Assembly: GCA_038093975.1 (NCBI GenBank)
Contig: JBBPTG010000259.1
Coordinates: forward strand, 1-32,813
Length of the DNA stretch: 32,813 nt
Source of the DNA: Chalciporus piperatus
Lineage: Eukaryota; Basidiomycota; Agaricomycetes; Boletales; Boletaceae
Reading direction: 5' to 3'
The notes beneath the pieces are model-generated. The model saw nothing but the letters and a program-made list of their open reading frames with translations. It did no database searches and was not told the origin of the DNA. The translations under genes were made by a program, and so were the position numbers. Of the stretch, positions 1 to 9,607 are shown one piece after another. Every line of letters begins with the position of its first letter. The first letter of the stretch is position 1.

Positions 1-559
1 GACGTCATCAGGACGATTTAAGATGCAGACATGGCTGAAAGGTGACAAGCGTCTGATTGACAGCTTCACACCCGACGTCCTCGGGCCTATTTTAGATGTC
101 TGATAAATTGACCCAGAGCCGACATCATTGGGACCTATCACACCGAAGGAGCCAATGACCAGCAACAAAGGTTCCTGACTGCACTGACACCAGGATTTGT
201 TTCTCTTGCACCTGAAGTAACAGAAAGATGGTCATGAAGTCTGCCACCCAAACGACGGCCGAACGTTCCTATGATATGCAGGACCTTCCCTCCAGCGATC
301 ATGCATCAGCAAATCCTCAGTGAGCTGCACAATGCTGTGGCACTCTGCACAGCATGTTCCTGTCACAGTATGACAGAAAGGTCCCCCTCTGTCCAGCATA
401 GTCACAGGACTGTGCAGAGTCTCGATTCAGAAGCAAAAGTTTTACCAGCCTCTGTCTTCTGTACTTGCGAAATTCTCTTTGCATGTTCACGAGTAGTAGA
501 ATAAAATATATTTATTCCATGTACTAGTATCTATGAGTAGTATCTAACTCCTGTCGTTG
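1..559. other. Unassigned AT-moderate sequence, no supported gene
   Basis: I see no recognisable protein or RNA gene here. A motif beginning GACGTC/GACATC followed by an ATTTTAGATG-like stretch recurs imperfectly near 1-30, 73-105 and 120-140, which suggests a decayed repeat. A 77-codon frame at 271-504 has no family likeness and is not called. The copia reading frame downstream of the MITE-like element cannot be followed into this stretch, so the two flanks of that element are probably not one interrupted gene. Confidence 0.4.
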
Positions 560-1250
560 TTAGTGTTTAAAAGTCCAGTTACATAACTGGAAAAAAACCG
601 AAACTTAACTTAACTGGAGCGAAATATAACTGAAACCGGGTGAAAAATTGTAACTGGTTACATCCAGTTTCAGTTACAGTTTTGTCACTTCCAAAATTTT
701 ACAAAACTGTACACAAACTGGTTATAACTGGTTATAAATAATAACCTATATATGGTCATCTACCACTATTTTTCCTGATTTTTTACAAATTTTTCCGACC
801 TTATTTGGCTTTCTTTCTGAATATTGAAGTAAATTGATGAAATGACTGATTGAGACACACTCAACTCAAATACACATGTTAATTTGCACTGCTGAGATTA
901 CATATTTGCTTGTATTTTACTTAACTTGACCTCCCTTCCAATGCTATATCCACCAAAACATATGATAATCATGGTAATATAATAAAATGAGCATATCTTC
1001 ACAAGGACTGAACCAAATCACATGATCCAGGGGTCATTTTAAAGCTACGAATTAGGGCTTTCTAATGTGTGTCCAGTTATTACAAAAAACCGGTCACAAA
1101 CCGGTCACAAACTGGACCATAACTGATATGACAGTTATGTAGAGTTTCAGTTCAGTTAAACTGATTTTGCCGAAATTGATAACCAGTTACAGTTACAGTT
1201 TTGTCAAAAGAGGTATAAAAACTTAACTTAACTGGACTTTTAAACACTAA
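560..1250. mobile_element. Non-autonomous TIR element (MITE-like), about 690 bp
   Basis: Perfect 21-bp terminal inverted repeats lie at 560-580 (starts TTAGTGTTTAAAAG) and 1230-1250. TA or TTA/TAA at the tips fits a TA or TWA target duplication, which cannot be told from the repeat itself. The interior is AT-rich, without a reading frame, and full of subterminal copies of CCAGTTACAGTTACAG-, AACTGGTTATAA- and ACCGGTCACAAA-like motifs in both orientations, as in MITEs whose subterminal repeats bind a transposase. It sits directly upstream of the copia fragment. No 8-bp duplication is visible, so hAT membership is not supported; the superfamily is left open. Confidence 0.75.
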
Positions 1251-2435
1251 TCAAAGCGCCAACTGTCAAACCACATGCCGAGCCTATAAGCATGGCCGCT
1301 GTGGACTACGACTTGCTACATCGCCGCCTCGGTCATCCCTCGCGTGATGTGCTAAAAGCCGCACGCAAACATCTCAAAGATTTCCCGGACGTTGAAATTC
1401 CGTCCAATCCTCCAATTTGTCCCGGTTGCGAACTTGGCAAACAGCCAAACAGGACGTTTCCTCATACTGAGATGCGTGCAAGCGCTCCTTTTGAGTTGAT
1501 TCACTCTGATCTCAAGTCATTCGAGATAGAATCGTACCATAAGTTTAAATACGCGGTCGTATTCTACGATGACTTCACGTCAATGTCCTGGCTCGCCCTT
1601 ATACGCACCAAGGACCAGACCCTTAAAATGGTCAAACAATTCATTGCTTTCGTCCGCACACAGTACAACGCCAAAGTAAAGGCTTGGAAATCCGATGCCG
1701 GAGGCGAATACACCTCCAAGGCATTCACGGAATACATGCGTGATGAAGGCATCCGTATTCAACAGTCCGCCCCATACGCACATCAGCAGAACGGGCGTGC
1801 AGAATGCTTAATCCGCACATTAATGGACAAAGCACAGGCGATGCGTTTACACGCTTGCCTACCCGATTCTTACTGGGAATTCGCTTTAACGCATGCATCC
1901 CATGTGTACAATCGTACACCAATGGCTAGGTTGAACTGGAAGACTCCTATGGAGAAACTTACAGGGAAACAATCCTCCGTCTCCCACCTAAGAGTATTCG
2001 GATGTGGTGCATACGTGCATCTTCCCGATGAAACAAGGAAAGGGAAACTACAACCTAAGTCCCAACTGATGATTTATCTCGGTGTTGCCCCTGGTAGTGA
2101 GCGCAACTACATATTCATGCGCCCCAACAATTCCATGCACACGTCGGCACATGCCATCTTTGATGAGCATTTGTTTCCTAAGTGTTCCGGTGCACGCCCT
2201 CACAGGCCCGTAAGTCACCCACCCACTGAAATACATCGACACACCGATGATGAAAACGAGTCTTCTGACTCTGACTCCTCTGACGATCAGTCTGATGCGG
2301 TTAAACCCGCCCCTGATCCCCAGCCAGCACCAGCACGCCCGGAAACCCCATCGGCACCTGCGCCTGCACCTCCTGTCACACCGCCATCTGCTCGTCCACC
2401 AGCTGGACCACCTGCATCAGGAAAAAACCTCTGTT
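1250..2435 (+). pseudogene. Ty1/copia Pol fragment: GAG-pre-integrase and integrase core
   Basis: This frame (first ATG 1292, but open upstream to the TIR element) encodes the middle of a copia polyprotein. A GAG-pre-integrase zinc-binding segment is present (LLHRRLGHPS ... CPGCELGK, residues about 8-50). It is followed by the integrase core with the D,D-35-E acidic residues in IHSDLKSF, SDAGGEYTS and QQNGRAE, and by the copia-type region ending near YLGVAPGSERNY. An acidic, then Pro/Ala-rich linker follows. The frame stops at 2473, just after the sequence changes to AT-rich non-coding DNA. Gag, protease, reverse transcriptase, RNase H and LTRs are all absent, so it is a dead fragment. Confidence 0.85.
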
Positions 2436-2829
2436 CCCTATATCACTCTTTGATGATATATGGAGGTATTTGATGATATATGTTACTATATGTGTCATAT
2501 GGATCCAATGGCCAGAATGCAAAAGTCCCCTGTAAAATAGCACAAAATAGCACACAAAAAGTGCCATATAGCATTATATAGTACCATATAGTAGGTGTTT
2601 TAACAGGACCAATGGCCTATGCTCAGCCTTGGCTTTTTGTGTCAGATATGCACATGCGCACATATAGTGCTATCTGGAAATGTCCAAATGTAATCTGGGA
2701 CTTTTCCTTTTGTCACCATTCTTCACTCTTTGTACTCATTTGTCACACATTTAGAACGGGGAAAATGTGATTCATTTGCAGCGGCCCAAAACCAGCCCAA
2801 AAACAGAAAACAAATTACAGCAGCTACAA
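2436..2829. other. AT-rich spacer between copia fragment and DUF6532 gene
   Basis: No gene is seen. Short direct repeats occur (TTTGATGATATATG twice near 2448-2482; CCATATAG/ATATAGTA motifs near 2563-2595). It includes the presumed 3' untranslated region of the minus-strand gene ending at 2830. Confidence 0.5.
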
Positions 2830-4627
2830 CTAAGCAGGAGGAGTGTTTGGAGCTGTATCCCCAGCCGTAGATTCAGTCGTAGATTGGCCCTTGGCCTTCG
2901 CCTCAAGGCTTGCAAAGTCAAAGATGTGGTCAGTGGATGTTGAGGGAGCGATGCTGAAAATAAGGAGATGAAAAAAAAATCAGATACATAACAATAATGA
3001 GAATGAAACACAGTCATACCCAGTCTCCTCCTGGATCCTGCTTTGAAGTTGTTTCAGGTATGTTGGAGACTTTGCCTGGAACACCTTTAACATGCCCATA
3101 TAGGTTTGCCATCTATTACCAGGGTGTAGAGCGTCCAACCCATCAGATGTTTTGGTAAATTACAAAAAAAACTTACTTGGTTTTGAACAATGTATCGTTG
3201 AACTCCAGAGTGGTGCCGGTTCCTATGCTAGTGAGCACACAGTTAACCTGTCAAGTCCATTGTCAGTATGTGAACTGAGAAATTGTCGAGACCTACCGCG
3301 GTTGCCACCAGGGCCATCTGACAAATGGGAGCATTGAGGAAAGGATTGGTCGCAGTGGATCCGTATCGTTGACCCTCTGCACGGTGTCCCCACCACTGTG
3401 CCTTGATGAGCTGACCTATGATAGGATGGCCCCAAGGCTGATCATCATCACAGGTGCGTTCCTAGTATCTTCATATTCAGAGGAAACTCTGAGAAGACGA
3501 GTGAGTCACTTACCTTGATTTTGATCCCGCTGTGCAGCATCTTATGCCCATCCACCAACCACCTCACCGCATCCACCAACTCATCTCCTTTGAGTCCCCC
3601 GGGAAGTCCATATGCATGAGGAACCGCAATCCTTGCCTTGTTGATGAGCTCGCCACGTATTTGGGTCACTCCCCCCCAACACTAGGAAAGACAATTAGTA
3701 TTTCAGCGTCAATGACAATAATGCTTACATAGTCCACAAGCTTTTTCTTCTTCTTGAGGTCGCCGTCCAGCTCCTTGAGGAGGCCGTTGAGTAGCTTGTC
3801 AGGCCTGGCTGCCTCCACAACTGCCTTCCAACACAACTCCTCCTTCTCCATGGCTGATGGAAAGGCATCAGTGACCGAGGTATATCGGCGGATTAAACCA
3901 TGGCCAAGCTTGGCTATGCGTTCGGAGCGCGGCGTATTGAAGGAACCAAGGGTGACCTTGGAAGCCTTGCCTTGTCGACCGTCAGTGAAAGCAGGAGCGG
4001 TCTTTTCTTCTACCTTGGATACGACGACGATCTGTTAGGGAGAAGATTGAATTAGCATCAACTTACAATCAATGAAAAAAAAATACCTCGTCATCATTGC
4101 CGTCCACATTCTCAACAACATCCCCTCCCTCAAGTGAGTCAACGTCATCTTTCTCCTGGTCCACTTCTTCATGTGGGCCTTCTGTTTGCTCGACACCAGG
4201 CTCTGGTCCCTTGGGGTCGTCCCAGAGGTCGTCGAGGGATGAGACGGCACCTTCGCGACGCAGCCTCTTTCTTGGTGGCTGGGTGGATGGAGGAGGGCTC
4301 TCATCGTCAGTGTCGACATCACCTCCTTCCTCCTCCTGCTCGCGAGCAAGCATTGATGCCGCCCTTTTGCGGCTAGCTAGATTATTCAGAGTAGTTAGCC
4401 GGCAGCGCGTACAGCTTCAATAGTGCATGCTTACCTTGCTTTTCCGCTTCGGCTTTGGCAGCCTCGACAGCCTTTCTTTTGGCCTCCAGCTCCTTTAACA
4501 TTTTGACCTCAGAGGCGGTGAGAGCGGGCAAAGCATCCTTGGACGCAGTTTTGCTTTTCTTACCGCCTTTTGACCCCTTGGGGAGCGGGGAGGCAGCGTG
4601 TTTTTGACTTCTTGTAGTCAGAGCCAT
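2830..4627 (-). CDS. DUF6532-type protein, 8 exons, 460 aa
   Basis: Eight exons join without a frame break: 4627-4435, 4376-4087, 4031-3729, 3681-3514, 3437-3297, 3247-3177, 3112-3020 and 2953-2830. Phases match at each junction and the total is 1383 nt. The start is the ATG at 4627 (MALTTRSQKH). The N-terminus is basic and then a Lys/Glu/Ala-rich helix (about residues 40-70, likely coiled coil). An acidic, Ser/Pro-rich linker with a KRLRR patch (possible nuclear signal) follows. The C-terminal half carries the pattern I associate with DUF6532, a basidiomycete-expanded domain of unknown function: FPSAMEKEELCWKA, then QIRGELINKAR, then NAPICQMALVATA. It is intact and could be expressed. The number of compatible junctions makes the gene model strong; the family name is from memory. 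Confidence 0.8.
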
Positions 4628-4877
4628 GGGGTTTTTGTTTCTAGTGAGTGCGATGGTGAAAGAAGAGGATGAAGGGGTGAAGAAAAACCAGTCCCCTACC
4701 TTGAACTTTGAACTTTGTACTTCGGCAATCTGGGATCCACCCGGTTCTGGATCGCCGTCAACTTCGCGATCTGCAGCCCTCATGCTCACATCGAGCTTCT
4801 GTTCGCTGATTAATCCATCACATTATTAGCAGTACCATTTACAAATAGGGAGGGATTAAGGAAAGCCTACGATAACT

Positions 4878-5640
4878 CTAATGGAAAAACTCGTTTGGAC
4901 CCCAACCATTCTCCCTTTCTAACCAACGATTGAACGCCCTGTCACTCTGTAATACAAAGGAAGCCCGGGTGCCGTTGTAATGAAGATTGTAGTGGGTCGT
5001 CCCGTCTGACTGGAAAGCAGCCCAGTCGCCATTGCCCATCTCGATCACTAACCCGGGCTCACGAAGGGCCAGCGCCCCACCCTGGAATTGTCCTATGACC
5101 AATACCACGCAAAGATTCTTGTCGCCGACATCGCGATGGCCCTGGGTACATACATTGATGTTGAGAACGAATGAGGGAAAGGGCGCCACCAGACTGCCCG
5201 GCTGACCAGGTAGTGAGTCGAGGACCTGCACCATTGCCTGGTACTCTGCAGGTAAATGAATGCACATCTGAAAGCTAGTTCCAGCACTCTTCCGCCCAAT
5301 GTGAAGACTTGCAAGACTTACCACCTCTTCAATCCACATGAAAACGTCCTTGAACGCGGCGCTCAGATCGTCGTACAGTTTCTGATGTTTCTCGAAATCC
5401 TGCGACATGTACGGGAGGTACTGTGAAGTATTCGCACGAGATGTTTGGACTCTTTTCAACTGATGGGGATGCTTGTCCGTTGGAGCGCCGTCCCCCTGGT
5501 TGTGGTCAAGGATTAACTGAGGTCAAACACAGAGCAGATTTGTGATCACTTACATTCGTCGCATACCGATTGTACCACGAGAAGTGGCATCTGAGTATGG
5601 CATGAAATGGGAGGTCAAAATGAGATTGTGCCGCAACAGA
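4878..5640 (-). pseudogene. TET/JBP-like 2OG-Fe(II) dioxygenase, 5'-truncated
   Basis: Three exons are readable: about 5640-5554, 5516-5322 and 5267-4878, with introns of 37 and 54 nt and all phases 0. The peptide begins in a conserved HFSWYNRYATN segment, continues through HPHQLKR and LPYMSQ, and reaches the double-stranded beta-helix. There HRD (5130-5138, the HxD iron-binding pair) is followed by a GQFQGGALAL strand, GDWAAFQS, a distal His in THYNLHYNGTR and the 2-oxoglutarate-type Arg. This is the order found in the basidiomycete TET/JBP-related dioxygenase family, whose best-known members oxidise 5-methylcytosine or thymine in DNA and which is linked to KDZ transposons. Upstream of about 5640 the sequence becomes a gypsy LTR fragment, so the N-terminal region is missing. 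The catalytic core itself is unbroken. The activity is inferred from family only. Confidence 0.72.
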
Positions 5641-5656
5641 CAGCCAGGCTGGGTGT

Positions 5657-6057
5657 GGTAGCCTATCCATGGGAGCAACCATTTAAGGCCTAGCGTCCGT
5701 TCAAGAGTGGGACGGTGACTCTCAGAGGGTTCAAGGAAGCGAAGAATGACCAAGCTAGATTGCGTAGGTCTAAGTTAGGGTTACAGGAGAAACTCGAGGG
5801 TTTATATAAGTAGAGAAACGAGTTAAGGGCAGGCATGGAACCGGTTGGAATGTGTAAGAACAAGCTATGACGAATAGGAATGAGTCATGCTTGGTAAGAG
5901 TATGAGTCAGCGATGACGAAGTATGGAATGTGAAAGAACATCGAAGAACATCCGCTGACTAAAGCAAGCAAGAAATAAGAGGCCTAGGCAGGACTCGAAC
6001 CGGCGACTAGGACTTAGTACAAGGTAATGAGAAAGGAAAGAATGAACGATCGTAACA
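5657..6057 (-). mobile_element. Ty3/gypsy LTR fragment (same family as the LTR at 29649)
   Basis: Read on the minus strand it starts TGTTACG at 6057 and follows the LTR at 29649-30116 closely for about 400 bp, including the TATATAAA box and the AACTTAGACCT motif (5766-5776 on the plus strand). It loses similarity after GGCTACC and lacks the last 65 or so bases with the CGTAACA end. It abuts the truncated TET/JBP-like gene, so the insertion or a later deletion removed that gene's 5' part. No target duplication can be identified because one end is missing. Confidence 0.85.
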
Positions 6058-6182
6058 TTACCCCCGTATTAGAATCAAGTCATCGACGAAGATAAAAACT
6101 AGTCAAATGTTTAACCCGTAATGCCCAGGAGAACCGGTCATGTTTGCATATCCGACATCGTCGGTCGGATCATCTCCGTCAT
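6058..6182 (-). mobile_element. Probable 3' internal remnant and polypurine tract of the gypsy element
   Basis: On the minus strand this stretch lies immediately before the LTR start and ends ACGGGGGTAA|TGTTACG. A G-rich purine run directly in front of an LTR is what a polypurine tract looks like. The other 100 bp are non-coding. It is cut at 6183 by the palindromic element. This reading depends on position only; the plus-strand copy of the family has no 3' end in the window to compare with. Confidence 0.45.
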
Positions 6183-6223
6183 ACATCAGCAAGACTGTAA
6201 AAAGTCTGAAATGACTGGAGCTT

Positions 6224-6253
6224 ACTTGTCTGACTGGAGCCAGTCAGACAAGT
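6224..6253. repeat. Subterminal 14-bp-stem hairpin, left arm
   Basis: ACTTGTCTGACTGG at 6224-6237 is followed by a 2-nt AG spacer and its exact reverse complement at 6240-6253. The mirror copy is at 9555-9584. Confidence 0.9.
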
Positions 6254-7030
6254 GAGCCAGTAGCCAAGTGCCCCAGGCATCCAGTAGTCTCAGTCATCCA
6301 GTAACCAAGTGTTCCAGTCATCCAATAGTCTCAGTCATCCAGTAGTCCAGTGAGTCAGTGCTCCAGTAACCTCAGTAGTCTCAGTCATCCAGTCATCTAG
6401 TCACCCAGTCAGTTCAGTGTGGCAGTGCTCCAGTGCTCCAGTCACCCAGTCAATTCAGTGTGGCAGTGCTCCAGTCATCCAGTCACCCAGTCAGTTCAGT
6501 GTGGCAGTGCTCCAGTGTTCCAGTCACCCAGTCAATTCAGTGTGGCAGTGCTCCAGTCATCCAGTCACCCAGTCAGTTCAGTGTGGCAGTGCTCCAGTGT
6601 TCCAGTCACCCAGTCAATTCAGTGTGGCAGTGCTCCAGTGCTACAGTCATCCAGTAATATCAGTAATATCAGTAATCCAGTAGCTCAGTAGCCCAGTACT
6701 TCAGTACTCCAGTAGCCCAGTAGTGCAGTAACTAAGCAATCCAGTGGTCCAGTAATCTTACAGGCAGTCAGTCACCCAGTAGCCAAGTCATCCAGTCATC
6801 TAGTAGCTCAGTCACCCAATAGCCAAGTATCCCAGTCATCCAGTCACTCAGTAGCTCAGTTACCCAGTTATCCAGTTATCCAGTCACTCAGTAGCTCAGT
6901 TACCCAGTTATCTAGTCACTCAGTCACTCAGTAGCTCAGTTACCCAGTTATCCAGTTATCCAGTCACTCAGTAGCTCAGTTACCCAGTTACCCAGTTATC
7001 TAGTCACTCAGTCACTCAGTCATCCAGTAC
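6240..7030. repeat. Degenerate 8-bp tandem repeats (AGTNNNCC type), left arm
   Basis: Almost the whole stretch parses into octamers of the form AGT + 2-3 variable bases + CC/TC (AGTCATCC, AGTCACCC, AGTGCTCC, AGTAGCTC, AGTTACCC, AGTTATCC), with rare 9-mers. Higher-order repeats lie on top: a block including CAGTGTGGCAGTGCTC repeats about every 60 bp at 6395-6650, and a block AGTCACTC-AGTAGCTC-AGTTACCC-AGTTATCC repeats at 6840-7020. The resulting open frames are low complexity and are not genes. Confidence 0.85.
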
Positions 7031-7133
7031 AATGAGCCAGCTCATTCTGTACTAGTATCTGTCACTCAAGGATCTAACTGGAAGCAGAGAGGGGTGACAA
7101 GCAATGATGACATTCAAGAAGTATCTACTACAT

Positions 7134-7530
7134 CAAGACTTCTAGCTAAGGTTGGAGGGAGGACTGAAGTGCAGCATGGGTGAGCTGGATGGATAAATGA
7201 GATTAATGACCAGGCCATGGAGAGCAAAGACTTACCTGGTTCAGAAAGGGAGGAGGATGGAAGGAGAGGACAATGGGTGAGCTGAATGGATGGATGAGGT
7301 CAGTGACTAGGCCAGAGAGAGCAAAGACTTACCTGGTTCAGAAAGGGAGGAGGATGGAAGGAGAGGACAATGGGTGAGCTGAATGGATGGATGAGGTCAG
7401 TGACTAGGCCAGAGAGAGCAAAGACTTACCTGGTTCAGAAAGGGAGGAGGATGGAAGGAGAGGACAGTGGGTGAGCTGGATGGATGAATGAGGTCAGTGA
7501 CGAGGCCAGAGAGTGCAAAGAAACATACCA
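7134..7530. repeat. 97-bp tandem repeats, left arm
   Basis: CTTACCTGGTTCAGAAAGGG recurs at 7231, 7328 and 7425, an exact 97-bp period, with a diverged copy near 7520. On the minus strand each unit holds a GTAAGT donor preceded by CAG, and a pyrimidine-rich acceptor-like end, so each looks like one 46-nt exon plus one 51-nt intron. Confidence 0.9.
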
Positions 7531-8279
7531 TGATGAACCGGTGTGCGCAGGCGTCCTCTGGTGTGCGGAAACGAGCGGTTGAGCTCGTTGGTGTGCGGAG
7601 AGTTGAAACGAGCGGTTGCACTCGGCGTTGTACAAGGAAGGAGGTGCGGGACGATCGAGGAGCGGAAGGAATTGAGTTGTACTCACCTTTGGTCACCGGC
7701 GGGGCTGTTGAGCCCACGCCGGCTTGCTTGTCGAGGACGAGAGTGGTTGAGGAAGAGTGGCGAGTTACGAACATGGCACAAGTTTGAAAGTCACGTGGTG
7801 GCGTAAGTTGAAAGTCACATGACGTTCAAACTTGCGCCACGTTCGCAACTGTCGTCGCTTCAAGTTCTCTTTCACTGGTACATTCCGCTCGTCCATAAGA
7901 CAGCCGGTGTGGGCTCGACGGCTCAACAGCCCACACCGGCACTGAAAGGTGAGTGCCCATCATCCACTGGCAACCCCATCCGCTCACCTCCCAATGATTC
8001 CGTGGCCCCATCCATGCAGCACCATCATCCCCACACATCCATGAGCGGAACCGCTCGTCAACGGCCTCGCAGCATCACCCCCCCAGCACAACGAGCGCAA
8101 CTGCCCGTTTCCGCTCACCAATGGTCCCACAGCCCCTTCCTCGCACATCCATCACTACAACAACTCAATTCCGCTCGTCAACGCTCATCATCGGTCCCAC
8201 GGCCCCATCGTCTCACAACAACGAGTGCAACCGCTCGTTTCCGCACACCAGAGGACACCCGCGCACACCGGTTCATCAT

Positions 8280-8632
8280 GGTACGTTTCTTTGCACTCTC
8301 TGGCCTCGTCACTGACCTCATTCATCCATCCAGCTCACCCACTGTCCTCTCCTTCCATCCTCCTCCCTTTCTGAACCAGGTAAGTCTTTGCTCTCTCTGG
8401 CCTAGTCACTGACCTCATCCATCCATTCAGCTCACCCATTGTCCTCTCCTTCCATCCTCCTCCCTTTCTGAACCAGGTAAGTCTTTGCTCTCCATGGCCT
8501 GGTCATTAATCTCATTCATCCATTCAGCTCACCCATTGTCCTCTCCTTCCATCCTCCTCCCTTTCTGAACCAGGTAAGTCTTTGCTCTCCATGGCCTGGT
8601 CATTAATCTCATTCATCCATCCAGCCCATGCT
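8280..8632. repeat. 97-bp tandem repeats, right arm
   Basis: This is the mirror of the left array. CCAG|GTAAGTC occurs at 8380, 8477 and 8574, and a diverged donor (GGTACGTTTC) lies near 8280. Between donors each unit reads as a 51-nt GTAAGT...ATTCAG intron with a CTGAC branch-like site, then a 46-nt exon starting CTCACCCA. Confidence 0.9.
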
Positions 8633-8759
8633 GCACTTCAGTCCTCCCTCCAACCTTAGCTAGAAGTCTTGATGTAGTAGATACTTCTTGAATGTCATCA
8701 TTGCTTGTCACCCCTCTCTGCTTCCAGTTAGATCCTTGAGTGACAGATACTAGTACAGA

Positions 8760-9550
8760 ATGAGCTGGCTCATTGTACTGGATGACTGAGTGACTGAGTG
8801 ACTAGATAACTGGGTAACTGGGTAACTGAGCTACTGAGTGACTGGATAACTGGATAACTGGGTAACTGAGCTACTGAGTGACTGAGTGACTAGATAACTG
8901 GGTAACTGAGCTACTGAGTGACTGAGTGACTAGATAACTGGGTAACTGAGCTACTGAGTGACTGGATAACTGGATAACTGGGTAACTGAGCTACTGAGTG
9001 ACTGAGTGACTAGATAACTGGGTAACTGAGCTACTGAGTGACTGGATAACTGGATAACTGGGTAACTGAGCTACTGAGTGACTGGATGACTGGGATACTT
9101 GGCTATTGGGTGACTGAGCTACTAGATGACTGGATGACTTGGCTACTGGGTGACTGAACTCACTTGCCAACTGAATTACTGGACCACTGGATTGCTTAGT
9201 TACTGCACTACTGGGCTACTGGAGTACTGAAGTACTGGGCTACTGAGCTACTGGATTACTGATATTACTGATATTACTGGATGACTGGAGCACTGGAGCA
9301 CTGCCACACTGAATTGACTGGGTGACTGGAACACTGGAGCACTGCCACACTGAACTGACTGGGTGACTGGATGACTGGAGCACTGCCACACTGAACTGAC
9401 TGGGTGACTAGATGACTGGATGACTGAGACTACTGAGGTTACTGGAGCACTGACTCACTGGACTACTGGATGACTGAGACTATTGGATGACTGGAACACT
9501 TGGTTACTGGATGACTGAGACTACTGGATGCCTGGGGCACTTGGCTACTG
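8760..9550. repeat. Degenerate 8-bp tandem repeats, right arm
   Basis: This is the reverse-complement counterpart of 6240-7030, reading as GGNNNACT-type octamers (GGGTAACT, GGATAACT, GAGCTACT). The block GAGCTACTGAGTGACT recurs about six times between 8825 and 9080, more than in the left arm, so the arms have gained or lost units independently. Confidence 0.85.
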
Positions 9551-9554
9551 GCTC

Positions 9555-9584
9555 ACTTGTCTGACTGGCTCCAGTCAGACAAGT
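9555..9584. repeat. Subterminal 14-bp-stem hairpin, right arm
   Basis: ACTTGTCTGACTGG at 9555-9568, a CT spacer, and its reverse complement at 9571-9584 mirror the hairpin at 6224-6253. Confidence 0.9.
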
Positions 9585-9607
9585 AAGCTCCAGTCATTTC
9601 AGACTTT

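Noticed and set aside
271..504. 77-codon frame near the left edge
   Set aside because: No family likeness and no supporting splice or start context.
560..1250. hAT assignment for the MITE-like element
   Set aside because: Terminal TAGTG resembles some hAT ends, but no 8-bp duplication flanks it; TA or TWA is the only possible duplication.
6417..6691. Three overlapping open frames of about 75-90 codons rich in Gln, Ser, Val and Cys
   Set aside because: They are the three readings of the octamer repeat tract; low complexity, all frames open, no start context.
7397..8412. Two outward-facing frames (7774-7397 minus, 7819-8412 plus) with related C-termini
   Set aside because: They are mirror copies produced by the palindrome; compositionally biased, with splice-like donors inside. 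A transcript is possible but a protein is not supported.
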